Origin: Natronoglycomyces albus
GTDB taxonomy: Bacteria > Actinomycetota > Actinomycetes > Mycobacteriales > Micromonosporaceae
DNA length: 64,000 nt
Assembly: GCF_016925535.1 (NCBI RefSeq)
Contig: NZ_CP070496.1
Coordinates: 3,410,001 to 3,474,000 of the forward strand
Reading direction: 5' to 3'
Shown here: piece after piece, positions 8,710-16,401 of the stretch
How the letters are laid out: each line of letters opens with the position of its first letter
Numbering within the stretch: position 1 is the first letter of the stretch
The notes under the pieces: model-generated
Databases searched by the model: none
What the model was told of the DNA's origin: nothing
Seen by the model: the letters and a program-made list of their open reading frames with translations, nothing else
Program-made: the position numbers and the translations under genes

Positions 8710-9435
8710 ATGATGCCTACAAACGACGAGGACCGTGACTCACTTCAAGGTGATGTCACGGTCCTCATTCCTGCCGCTGGGCAGGGCCTGCGCTTGGGAG
8801 GAACCCTCCCCAAGGCCCTACGACTCCTGCGCGGACGCACCCTCCTTCAACACGCCGTTGACCGTGCCGCAGCAGCACCCTCGGTGTCCGCGATCATCGT
8901 CGCGGCACCACCCGGATGGGAGGAGCAGGTTCGCCAACAGCTCTCCTGGTGCCCACTAGTCACTGTCACCACCGGAGCGCAGAATCGCCAAGCCTCGGTG
9001 GCAAAGGCCCTCGCGTTGGCCCCCAGGGCCGATATCGTGCTCGTTCACGACGCGGCCCGGGCCCTCACCCCGCCAGCCATCTTCGAAGCAGTCGCCGCGG
9101 CGATCCGATCCGGAGCCGACGCCGCCGTCCCCGCACTGGCGGTAACGGACACCATCAAGGTCGTCGACGCCGAAGGCATCGTCACTGCCACCCCACAACG
9201 TGAAAACCTGCGTGCCATCCAGACGCCGCAGGGCTGTCGCGCCGACCTTCTGGCCCGAGCACACGCGGCCTCCTTCGATGTGGCGACCGATGACGCCGGC
9301 CTCATCGAACGACTCGGAGGCCGGGTTAAAACTGTCCCCGGCTCCCATATGGCCATGAAGATCACTCATCCGGCGGATATGGAATGGGCCCAACACCTAC
9401 TCGATACAGTGGGGGACGCGAACCAAGGAGGCTAA
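8710..9435 (+). CDS. ispD: 2-C-methyl-D-erythritol 4-phosphate cytidylyltransferase
   Basis: Third step of the MEP isoprenoid pathway: couples CTP to methylerythritol phosphate. The nucleotide-binding loop [13 protein letters not shown] with the conserved PKAL follows at residues ~19-37. [18 protein letters not shown] and QTPQGCR are the other family motifs. The 241-residue length is normal. Two adjacent ATG codons (8710, 8713) are possible starts. The first 20 codons contain a 12-bp inverted repeat. ispF begins 5 nt after the stop, so the two are translationally linked. Confidence 0.95.
   Translation: MMPTNDEDRDSLQGDVTVLIPAAGQGLRLGGTLPKALRLLRGRTLLQHAVDRAAAAPSVSAIIVAAPPGWEEQVRQQLSWCPLVTVTTGAQNRQASVAKALALAPRADIVLVHDAARALTPPAIFEAVAAAIRSGADAAVPALAVTDTIKVVDAEGIVTATPQRENLRAIQTPQGCRADLLARAHAASFDVATDDAGLIERLGGRVKTVPGSHMAMKITHPADMEWAQHLLDTVGDANQGG
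8728..8766 (+). repeat. Hairpin inside the first codons of ispD
   Basis: GAGGACCGTGAC (8728-8739) pairs perfectly with 8755-8766 over a 15-nt loop. It lies 18 nt after the start codon, in the non-conserved N-terminal leader of IspD. It could influence initiation or be chance in a GC-rich region. Confidence 0.4.
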
Positions 9436-9440
9436 TTCAC

Positions 9441-9998
9441 GTGGGCGACAACAGGGCAGAATCCCCTCAACCGCGCTTGGGCCGACCCGATCCGCACCAG
9501 CCTTCGCAAGCGGCCTCGTTCGGGGAAGCCGCCCCATTCGCCATCGGCCACGGCACCGATGTGCATCGTTTCGATGCGGACAGCGAGTGTTGGGTCGCCG
9601 GTCTCAAATGGGACGACACGCTCGGCCTCTCAGGGCATTCGGATGGAGACGTCGCCGCCCATGCCGCCTGCGATGCCCTATTCTCGGCCGCTGGCATCGG
9701 CGATTTGGGGTCTAACTTCGGCACAGCCCGACCCGAATGGGCCAACGCCGCCGGAGTCACCCTGCTCTCCGAAGCGGCCCGCCGCGTACGCGACCATGGC
9801 TGGGCCATCGGGAACGTGAGCATACAAATCATCGGCAATCGACCCAAGATCGGTACCAGGCGCGAGGAGGCGCAAGCCATCCTGGCCCAAGCAGTAGGGG
9901 CCCCGGTACGGTTGAGTGCCACGACCACCGACGGGCTCGGCTTCACCGGCCGAGGCGAGGGGCTGGCGGCAACCGCCGTAGCTCTTCTGTACCGCTAG
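9441..9998 (+). CDS. ispF: 2-C-methyl-D-erythritol 2,4-cyclodiphosphate synthase
   Basis: Fifth step of the MEP pathway, making the cyclic diphosphate of methylerythritol as a trimer with Zn2+. The metal-binding motif GTDVHRF is near residue 38, and [19 protein letters not shown] with the second zinc histidine near residue 68. RPKIG and [14 protein letters not shown] complete the active site. The GTG start at 9441 follows AAGGAGG at ideal distance. This gives an N-terminal extension of roughly 30 polar residues compared with typical ~160-residue IspF enzymes. Confidence 0.95.
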   Translation: MGDNRAESPQPRLGRPDPHQPSQAASFGEAAPFAIGHGTDVHRFDADSECWVAGLKWDDTLGLSGHSDGDVAAHAACDALFSAAGIGDLGSNFGTARPEWANAAGVTLLSEAARRVRDHGWAIGNVSIQIIGNRPKIGTRREEAQAILAQAVGAPVRLSATTTDGLGFTGRGEGLAATAVALLYR

Positions 9999-10026
9999 AT
10001 TCCGTGATGCGAGCGTATTGGGCCAC

Positions 10027-10980
10027 ATGACTGACGACGACTTCACCGGACTGACGATTCCCGAGCGCCTAGAACGCGCCGAACTCATGTATGACCTCGG
10101 CCAGCTGCCCGACGCCAAGCACGAGGTCGAGGCCGCGCTCCACATCGACCCGTTCCATACCGATGCCAACGCGATGAAAGCCGTCGTCGAACTGGCCGAT
10201 GGCGACGCCGACAACGCCTTGGCCTCTGCCGGAACAGCGCTCCAGCTCGACCCGTACCACTCTCGCGCGATGATCACTCGTGGTTACGCCCTCGCCGCTC
10301 TCAAACGCCGCGACGAGGCCATGCAGGCCGCGGCCAACATCCTAGACACCGACCACTCTTCGTGGCTATATCAAGTGCACTATGCCCTCATCACTCGCCA
10401 AGTGAAGAACGGACAGCACACCATCGACGCGGCATGGAATGCGGTCCATCTTGCGCCCGATGAGCCCCGCGCGCATCTGGCGCTAGCGGTGGTCGCCGCC
10501 GATTTGGGCTTGGACGACCTGTCGAAGCGGGCCCTCGCAGCCGCGCAACGGCTTGACCCGGAAGCCATCACCAAGGTTGAGGACCTCGCCGAAGGACGCA
10601 CGATCTCCTCGCGGGGCGCGGTCTCGGCTGACGGCACTGCCCAGTCGGCCGATGATGTCGCTGAGTCCTCCAGCGGTAAACGTCTGGGGAAGGGGGTGGC
10701 GCGGTTCTACGGCAATGCCCTCGGCACTGGCCAAGGCGCGGCGCATGATCCGCGGCAAGAACGCCGCCCGGCCGGCCGGCACAACCTGTTCACCGGGCCG
10801 ATGTTGCCGCCGATCCTATTGGGCATCGGCTCAATCTTCGGTGTGGTCTTTCTGTTCTCCCTGGTGGGCCCCGACGAGTTGACAGGCGGGCGCATTTTCA
10901 TGGGGGTTATCGCCGCAGCGGCGCTGATCGGCTGGTATTTCAAGCGCGAACCCCAGTCGGGCGATAGTTCCGAGCGCTGA
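10027..10980 (+). CDS. TPR-repeat protein with C-terminal membrane anchor
   Basis: A 317-residue protein. Residues ~10-190 are helical repeats of TPR type (e.g. ERAELMYDLGQLPDAKHEVE, ALQLDPYHSRAMITRGYALA, HLAPDEPRAHLALAVVAADL). A polar linker follows, then two hydrophobic helices near residues 258-305 that anchor it in the membrane with the TPR part in the cytoplasm. The J-domain-like or enzymatic partners are not identifiable. It follows ispF by 28 nt and may be in its operon, taking the place where many actinobacteria have cysS. The ATG at 10027 has no strong ribosome site; TTG at 10018 is an alternative. Confidence 0.75.
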   Translation: MTDDDFTGLTIPERLERAELMYDLGQLPDAKHEVEAALHIDPFHTDANAMKAVVELADGDADNALASAGTALQLDPYHSRAMITRGYALAALKRRDEAMQAAANILDTDHSSWLYQVHYALITRQVKNGQHTIDAAWNAVHLAPDEPRAHLALAVVAADLGLDDLSKRALAAAQRLDPEAITKVEDLAEGRTISSRGAVSADGTAQSADDVAESSSGKRLGKGVARFYGNALGTGQGAAHDPRQERRPAGRHNLFTGPMLPPILLGIGSIFGVVFLFSLVGPDELTGGRIFMGVIAAAALIGWYFKREPQSGDSSER

Positions 10981-11095
10981 CTCCGTGGCCGAGGCTCCGG
11001 GGCCACAACAAGTGTCCTGAACCCGACTCAAGTACACCTTTGCGACCTAGTGTGTCGCATGAGAATTATGAGAATTTATACGTAGTTTTGCTCGT

Positions 11096-12004
11096 ATGGT
11101 GACATACGAACACGAAATGCCGCTGACTCTACTGCGGCACCATCCCGAGAGCGGGCCAGCTCTTGTCACTCGGCTGCTAGGCCTCGAGCTACCGGCCTAC
11201 ACCTCGGTACAGCCTGCCTCAGAGGCGCTGACCACCACCTATCCTCCCGAGCTGAACTGTGACGGGGCCGGGGTCCTCTACGACGACGAGGGTAGGGCTG
11301 TAGCGGCGCTCATAGTCGAGATGCAGATGAGCCACGATCCCGACAAGCAATACACCTGGTTCGCCTACTTGGCGAACCTGTGGAGAAGAGTCAAGTGCCC
11401 CACTCACCTCATCGTGATCTGTCCGGGGAGAGGCACGGCCAAACGAGCCCGCGAAGCAGTGACAATCGGGCACCACGGCATGTGCTTCGCGCCAACTGTA
11501 CTGGGACCAGACAACATCCCCGAGGTGATCGAACCGGTCACAGGGCCAGACAGCCTCCTGCTCACCTTCCTGTCGGCATTGGTACACCCCGACAGCGCTG
11601 CGCGGGAGGAAATCGGAAAGAACCTCAACGACGAATTCGGAGAACTCAGTGTTGACCAGGCAGTCGAGTATGCTAAATGTGCGCTCGCAACGTTCAAGGA
11701 ACCGATGCGCATGGTTATGGAGGGGCTGATGAAAACGGAGAAGTACGACTATCATCGCGCGCTGCTGGGTGACTCAGCCGACACCTACCTGGCACGCGGC
11801 AAGGCTGAAGGCATTGCCGAGGGCAAAGTCGAGGGCAAAGTCGAGGGCAAGGCCGAGCTGATATTCGTCCTCATCGCATCGCGCGGAATCACGGTGACCG
11901 AAGAGCAACGGCAACGTGTTAGCCAATGCCGCGACAGCGAACTACTCGATTCCTGGGCAGTCAAGGCCATGAACGCCACCGAAGCCGCCGACATCTTCGG
12001 CTAA
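11096..12004 (+). CDS. Rpn-like PD-(D/E)XK nuclease-family protein
   Basis: A 302-residue protein of the actinobacterial Rpn/PDDEXK 'transposase-related' type. The nuclease core is at residues ~50-110, with the acidic/Gln motif LIVEMQMSHDPDK and a Trp/Tyr-rich helix after it (YTWFAYLANLWRR). After a helical middle comes a short tandem repeat (GK-AEG units at residues ~237-253) and a conserved C-terminal helical tail (ISSRG-like IASRGITVTEEQRQRV, then LLDSWAVKAMNA). Members promote recA-independent recombination in E. coli, or are proposed defence-related; biological role in actinobacteria is unclear. It stands alone, with an AT-rich promoter region. Confidence 0.7.
   Translation: MVTYEHEMPLTLLRHHPESGPALVTRLLGLELPAYTSVQPASEALTTTYPPELNCDGAGVLYDDEGRAVAALIVEMQMSHDPDKQYTWFAYLANLWRRVKCPTHLIVICPGRGTAKRAREAVTIGHHGMCFAPTVLGPDNIPEVIEPVTGPDSLLLTFLSALVHPDSAAREEIGKNLNDEFGELSVDQAVEYAKCALATFKEPMRMVMEGLMKTEKYDYHRALLGDSADTYLARGKAEGIAEGKVEGKVEGKAELIFVLIASRGITVTEEQRQRVSQCRDSELLDSWAVKAMNATEAADIFG
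11819..11854 (+). repeat. 12-bp tandem repeat coding EGKV
   Basis: Three consecutive 12-bp units (GAGGGCAAAGTC twice exactly, then one variant GAGGGCAAGGCC) in the linker of the Rpn-like protein. They encode EGKVEGKVEGKA, a slippage-prone charged coil typical of this family. Confidence 0.8.
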
Positions 12005-12121
12005 TCTCCACATAGCATTCGCGGTGGTGGGTAGGCAATGAAATCGAAGTTGTCTCCCACTACCGATCACCTAAGCGGCCATTGGCTGACATGAGATCGT
12101 CATCAGCCTCGACCTGTGGCT

Positions 12122-12424
12122 TCATCCGCAGCCATTGATATGCCGGGACCTATAACGAGGCTCATGCGAAAGTGCACATTCAAGGCCGCAGGAGGCGAAG
12201 TCTAGGCAGGTAGACGAGCCGACGAGGACCCCGAGAGTGTTTTTGTGCGAACCTCGACCTGTGAAGTTCCCGATCTCAACCTCAGGCTCGGCATCCCTTT
12301 CCAAGAATTCGGTGAGCTGATCATCAAAGCGGCCAGGGCCGAAACGATCGCCCTCTGCGTTGAGGCTCGCAGCGCTCTCCCACTTCGCTGACCCATCGTC
12401 CACAGTGTTGCTAATCACTGTCAC
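12122..12424 (-). CDS. Small unrecognised ORF, possible remnant
   Basis: An open frame of 100 codons with GTG start overlapping the stop of the ORF to its left on the minus strand (GTGA overlap). The middle looks protein-like (RFDDQLTEFLERDAEPEVEI), but no family is recognised. The C-terminal part overlaps repeat copy A (12166-12240), whose relative at 29956-30021 encodes a similar peptide (VGSATFAFCGLGFAL against VGSSTCLDFASCGLECAL). It may be the remains of a gene. Confidence 0.25.
   Translation of the reverse strand: MTVISNTVDDGSAKWESAASLNAEGDRFGPGRFDDQLTEFLERDAEPEVEIGNFTGRGSHKNTLGVLVGSSTCLDFASCGLECALSHEPRYRSRHINGCG
12166..12240. repeat. Dispersed repeat, copy A
   Basis: 75-bp segment related to 29956-30021. 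By hand alignment 52 of 66 aligned positions match, with one 9-nt insertion in copy A (TCTAGGCAG). The best conserved core is GGCCGCAG-n-AGGCGAAG and GTAG-n-CGAGCCGAC. Nature unknown. Confidence 0.5.
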
Positions 12425-12624
12425 GAAGGAGACTCGTCTCTGTCGGTGAGCGCGCTGAAGTCATACCGTGGAGAAGTCTCGTCCATCGACTCGGGCAGCA
12501 TGTGGACTTCGTATTTCGTAGGCATCGCCTCCAGCGGTTGGATCAACCGTTCACCTCGGAAACGGATTACAGCCCGACCTGGAGTCACACGAGGTTGGCA
12601 TCGTCGCCGGTCTCGCATTGCCAC
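12421..12624 (-). CDS. Small unrecognised ORF, 67 aa at most
   Basis: Open frame just divergent from the MFS gene. The C-terminal half has sensible composition (MPTKYEVHMLPESMDETSPR), while the N-terminal half is Arg-rich and could be non-coding. An internal ATG or GTG may be the true start. No ribosome site of note and no recognised domain. Confidence 0.25.
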   Translation of the reverse strand: MAMRDRRRCQPRVTPGRAVIRFRGERLIQPLEAMPTKYEVHMLPESMDETSPRYDFSALTDRDESPS

Positions 12625-12644
12625 GCCAACATTTCGGGAGCGAC

Positions 12645-13853
12645 ATGCCCTTGCCGCTGATCGTCCTCGCCATCGGTGCCTTCGGCATCGGGATGACCGA
12701 ATTCGTCGTCATGGGCATCCTCCCCAACGTCGCCGAATCCCTCGATGTCTCCCTGCCCAGCGCCGGGTTGCTCATCTCCGCCTACGCCCTGGGGGTCGTG
12801 GTTGGCGCGCCCATGATCACCATGGTCGCCACCAAAATGGAACGCAAAAAGTTCCTACTCATCCTCATGGGCTGCTTTACCGCCGCCAACATGTTGTCGG
12901 TGATCGCACCCGACTACTGGACGTTGCTGGGCTCACGTTTCCTCTCCGGCCTGCCGCACGGGGCCTACTTCGGCGCCGCCGCCGTTGTCGGGGCGGGGAT
13001 GGTCTCCTTCGACCGCCGCGCCCGCGCCATAGCCGTGATCATGTCCGGCCTGACCCTGGCCACCGTATTCGGCGTTCCGCTCGGGACGCTCGTAGCCCAG
13101 CAGACCAGCTGGCGCTTTACCTTCCTCATCGTCACCGCGATCGGCCTGATCACCATGATCGCCATCCATCGCACCGTCCCCAATCAGGCTGACCTGATTG
13201 CCCCGACCAGCCCGCAGGCCGAAGTCAGAGCGTTGGGAAACCGTCGGGTCGTCATGACACTGTTGACCGGAACAATCGGGTTTGGTGGCCTGTTCGCCTG
13301 CTACGCCTACATCACGCCGATCCTGACCGACGTCACCGGCTTCCGGCCCACGACCGTGGCGTTCATTCTCGCGCTGACCGGCATCGGATTCACCGCCGGA
13401 AACTTCATTGGCGGGCATGTGGCCGACCTATATCCGCAAAAGGGCCTATACGTCGCCTTTAGCAGCCTCGCGGTCGCCCTGACGGCGATGTATTTCAGCG
13501 TCGAAACCCCCGTGGCCGCCGTCGTCGCGGCGTACATCATGGCCAACACGGCCGGAATGATCAGCCCGATTCTGCAACGGCTCCTCCTCGACGCCGCACA
13601 CGAAGCACCGTCGCTGGCCTCGGCCTTGCACCACTCGGCGTTCAACCTCGCCAACGCTCACGGCGCGTGGCTGGGTGGCATGGCCATCAGCCTCGGGTTC
13701 GGGCTAGCTTCCCCGATCCTGGTGGGCACCGCTTTGGCCCTGACGGGACTGCTGCTATCGGTCGGTGTCGCCTGGGCCCACCGCGATAAACCACCGCTGG
13801 GTGCCGCTCCAGCCACCTCGGAAGTCACTGCCGAGGCACAGCTCAAGGGCTGA
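12645..13853 (+). CDS. MFS exporter, DHA1 (AraJ-like) family
   Basis: A 402-residue, 12-helix transporter. The first helix (LIVLAIGAFGIGMTEFVVMG) and the loop 2-3/loop 4 motifs (GVVVGAPMIT, RFLSGLPHGAYFGAAAVV) are typical of the AraJ/CmlA/arabinose-efflux branch. It presumably expels a drug or sugar analogue with H+ exchange. ATG 12645 is preceded by GGGAG; an upstream TTG in frame is less likely. Its stop overlaps the stop region of the convergent copB gene by 11 nt. No copper box lies in front of it. Confidence 0.88.
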   Translation: MPLPLIVLAIGAFGIGMTEFVVMGILPNVAESLDVSLPSAGLLISAYALGVVVGAPMITMVATKMERKKFLLILMGCFTAANMLSVIAPDYWTLLGSRFLSGLPHGAYFGAAAVVGAGMVSFDRRARAIAVIMSGLTLATVFGVPLGTLVAQQTSWRFTFLIVTAIGLITMIAIHRTVPNQADLIAPTSPQAEVRALGNRRVVMTLLTGTIGFGGLFACYAYITPILTDVTGFRPTTVAFILALTGIGFTAGNFIGGHVADLYPQKGLYVAFSSLAVALTAMYFSVETPVAAVVAAYIMANTAGMISPILQRLLLDAAHEAPSLASALHHSAFNLANAHGAWLGGMAISLGFGLASPILVGTALALTGLLLSVGVAWAHRDKPPLGAAPATSEVTAEAQLKG

Positions 13854-15966
13854 TACGAGCGCTCCTGTCCGGGGAAAGGTCGAGCCGCCGCAGCAGCTGC
13901 GCGTTCAGCGCCACCACGATGGTCGATGCCGACATCAGCATGGCCCCGATCGACATGGGCAGCACAAAACCCACCGACGCCAGCGCTCCCGCTGCCAGCG
14001 GCACCGACACCAGGTTGTACCCGGCGGCCCACCATAGGTTCTGTTTCATCTTTCGGTAGCTGGCGCGCGAGAGCTCGATGACCGACAGGACCGACCGTGG
14101 ATCGTCGCTGGCGAGAATGACTCCGGCGGAGGCAATCGCCACGTCGGTTCCCGCGCCAATGGCGATGCCGACGTCAGCTTGCGCGAGTGCGGGCGCGTCA
14201 TTGACGCCGTCGCCGACCATGGCGACCTTTCGTTTCTCCTCTTGAAGTTCCTTGACCTTTCCGGACTTGTCCTCGGGGCGCACTCGGGCGAACACGCGGT
14301 CAATGCCCAACTGCGCGGCGACAGACTGGGCAACGGCTTCGGCGTCACCGGTGATCATGACAACCTGGACGCCTCGCTCATGCAATGCCGAGACTGCCGC
14401 TTGCGATTCGGGCCGGATCTCATCGGCGAGTTTCACAGCCGCGATAAGCTCCCCATCGGCAAGGACGTGCAGGATGATCGCCCCGTCAGATCGCCACTGT
14501 TGGGCAATCGCCAGTTCAGATTGGCCTTGCTCTTCCAATAGGTAGGGCCCGCCGACGCGAACTTGTTGCCCAGCAACGGTTGCCGTGACTCCAACGGCTG
14601 GGGCGGACGTGAAGTCGGTGGCGGCGGGTATGGACAGGCCACGGCCTCGAGCGGCTTTGACGATCGCGACGGCCAGCGGGTGTTCACTGTCCATTTCGGC
14701 CGCTGCGGCAAGGGTGAGAACGTCGTCCTCTCGCCAGTCGCCCACGGTCTCAATGGCAGTCACGGTTGGTTCACCTTTGGTGAGCGTGCCTGTCTTGTCG
14801 AAAAGTACCGTGTCGACGGTACGCATGCGCTCCAGCGCGAGGCGGTCCTTGACCAGGATTCCGCCGCGGGCGGCGCGTTCGGTGGCAATGGAGACGACCA
14901 AGGGAATCGCGAGCCCCAGCGCGTGCGGGCAGGCGATTACGAGCACGGTGATGGTGCGAACTACGGCGGCATCGGGCACTCCCAATACCGTCCAGATCAC
15001 GGCGGTGATGGCGGCGGCACTCAGCGCGAACCAGAACAACCATCCGGCTGCGATGTCGGCTAGCCTTTGCGCTCGCGAAGAGGAGTTTTGAGCGTCGGTG
15101 ACGAGACGCTGAATCCCTGCCAGCGCCGTGTCGTCGCCGATCGCGGTCACTTCCACGCGAACGCCAGAGTCTGCCGCGACGGTCCCGGCTACCACGTGGT
15201 CGCCGACATCGCGGCGCACTGGGCGCGACTCGCCGGTGACCATCGATTCGTCCATGCTGGCCGAGCCGTCGATAATGCGGCCGTCGGCGGGCACCGTTCC
15301 ACCCGGACGCACGACGATGACGTCACCGAGCTGGATGTCTGCCGGAGAGATGGTGACGATGTGGCTTCCTTCGACCCGTTCGGCTTCGTCGGGCAGTAGT
15401 GCCGCCAGGGAGTCGAGTGCCGAGGTGGTTCGGGCGAGCGAACGCATTTCGATCCAGTGGCCCAGCAGCATGATGATCACTAGTAGCGCCAGTTCCCACC
15501 AGAAGTTCAGTTGCCCATCGAGGATTTTGAGGCTGGCTCCCCATGAGGCGACGAAGGCGACGGTGATGGCTAGGCCGATGAGCAGCATCATGCCTGGTGC
15601 GCGGTTCTTGATCTCTCCGATCGCCCCGGTGAGGAATGGCTGACCGCCCCAGAGGTAGACGACGGTGCCTAGCAGGGGCGAGACCCAGGGCACCCAGGCC
15701 AGGTCGGGAAGTTGGTAGCCCAGGAGCATGGCGAACATGTCGTTGAATATGACCACGGGTATGCCCAGGGCCAGCATGATCCAAAAGAGGCGGCGAAACT
15801 GTCCTACGTGGTCTCCGTGTCCGCCTTGTGCGTGGTCGTGGTGGGAGTGGGAGGCGCCGGGCTGGTCGTCCGGGGCGCTGTGCCCCTGGTCGGGGTCGAG
15901 GTGACTGGCGTGCTGGGCCAGACCCGGGCCCGAGCGCGCTGAGTCGTGGTGGTGTGGCTGCTCCAT
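13843..15966 (-). CDS. copB: Copper-transporting P1B-type ATPase (CopB type)
   Basis: A 707-residue heavy-metal ATPase. The N-terminus has no CxxC domain but a His-rich tail (about 13 His in the first 53 residues), the hallmark of CopB-like P1B-3 pumps. The transmembrane metal motif is CPH (residues 346-348) instead of CPC. Phosphorylation site DKTGT is at residues 390-394, the actuator TGES at ~244, and GDGVND in the hinge. It would export Cu+/Cu2+ (or Ag+) to the outside at the cost of ATP. It lies 94 nt downstream of the YHS gene in a likely operon under two copper boxes. Confidence 0.94.
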   Translation of the reverse strand: MEQPHHHDSARSGPGLAQHASHLDPDQGHSAPDDQPGASHSHHDHAQGGHGDHVGQFRRLFWIMLALGIPVVIFNDMFAMLLGYQLPDLAWVPWVSPLLGTVVYLWGGQPFLTGAIGEIKNRAPGMMLLIGLAITVAFVASWGASLKILDGQLNFWWELALLVIIMLLGHWIEMRSLARTTSALDSLAALLPDEAERVEGSHIVTISPADIQLGDVIVVRPGGTVPADGRIIDGSASMDESMVTGESRPVRRDVGDHVVAGTVAADSGVRVEVTAIGDDTALAGIQRLVTDAQNSSSRAQRLADIAAGWLFWFALSAAAITAVIWTVLGVPDAAVVRTITVLVIACPHALGLAIPLVVSIATERAARGGILVKDRLALERMRTVDTVLFDKTGTLTKGEPTVTAIETVGDWREDDVLTLAAAAEMDSEHPLAVAIVKAARGRGLSIPAATDFTSAPAVGVTATVAGQQVRVGGPYLLEEQGQSELAIAQQWRSDGAIILHVLADGELIAAVKLADEIRPESQAAVSALHERGVQVVMITGDAEAVAQSVAAQLGIDRVFARVRPEDKSGKVKELQEEKRKVAMVGDGVNDAPALAQADVGIAIGAGTDVAIASAGVILASDDPRSVLSVIELSRASYRKMKQNLWWAAGYNLVSVPLAAGALASVGFVLPMSIGAMLMSASTIVVALNAQLLRRLDLSPDRSARISP

Positions 15967-16060
15967 AGGTACTCCCCCGTTCGATCGTACGGATCGGTTG
16001 AGCGCTGGTGGTGGTTTCGGTGTTTGTGGCCCGTGGCGAACCCTGGTTGTCCGCCACGGG

Positions 16061-16318
16061 CTAGTGGGTTAAGCCAACAGTGGCGTAGGCGGCGGGGTCT
16101 TCGTCGAACATTGGGCCGCAGGTTTCGCAGCACAGCCAGTACCGCTGTCCCAGGTAGTCGCGGTAGAGGCCTGCTGCTTCGGCTTCGCTTTTGATGACGG
16201 TGCTGCCGGGCATGACCGGGCAGTCGACGATGTCCTCGGCCTTGGTGGCGGCCAGCGTTTCGGCCGACGGGTGGTGGCAGCCGCTGGGGGCTGGTTGGTC
16301 GGGTTCGTGTGATGCCAT
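16061..16318 (-). CDS. YHS-domain metal-binding protein
   Basis: An 85-residue cytosolic protein. The YHS core (DCPVMPGSTVIKSEAEAAG, then YRDYLGQRYWLCCETC) offers Cys33, Cys63, Cys64 and Cys67 as ligands, with Cys14-His15-His16 near the N-terminus. Small YHS/TRASH proteins accompany copper ATPases and probably deliver or buffer the metal. It opens the operon with copB. AGGAGG lies a few nt before the ATG; box 1 of the palindrome pair begins 19 nt upstream of the start codon. Confidence 0.85.
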   Translation of the reverse strand: MASHEPDQPAPSGCHHPSAETLAATKAEDIVDCPVMPGSTVIKSEAEAAGLYRDYLGQRYWLCCETCGPMFDEDPAAYATVGLTH

Positions 16319-16336
16319 AAGTTATTCCTCCTCCAT

Positions 16337-16353
16337 ATACCCACTAGGGGTAT
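16337..16353. promoter_or_regulatory. Copper-type operator, box 1 (YHS-copB promoter)
   Basis: ATACCC-N5-GGGTAT with perfect 6-bp arms, resembling CsoR-type operators (A/T-flanked runs of C and G). It is 30 bp from box 2, centre to centre, i.e. about three helical turns. Confidence 0.75.
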
Positions 16354-16366
16354 CCTTAAGACCTGT

Positions 16367-16383
16367 ATACCCCATGTGGGTAT
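16367..16383. promoter_or_regulatory. Copper-type operator, box 2 (YHS-copB promoter)
   Basis: Second perfect ATACCC-N5-GGGTAT palindrome, between the MFS stop codon (16402) and box 1. The pair gives the YHS-copB operon its own regulated promoter downstream of the MFS gene. Confidence 0.75.
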
Positions 16384-16401
16384 TACCGACAAGGGGCTCG
16401 G

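Larger units (their letters stand above)
12005..12644. other. Region without a confidently assigned gene
   Basis: Between the Rpn-like gene and the MFS exporter lie only the two doubtful minus-strand ORFs and repeat copy A. The right end contains GGGAG before the MFS ATG at 12645. Confidence 0.4.

Noticed and set aside
13843-13853. Frame error at the overlapping ends of the MFS and copB genes
   Set aside because: Both proteins end with normal family lengths; an 11-nt convergent overlap is acceptable.
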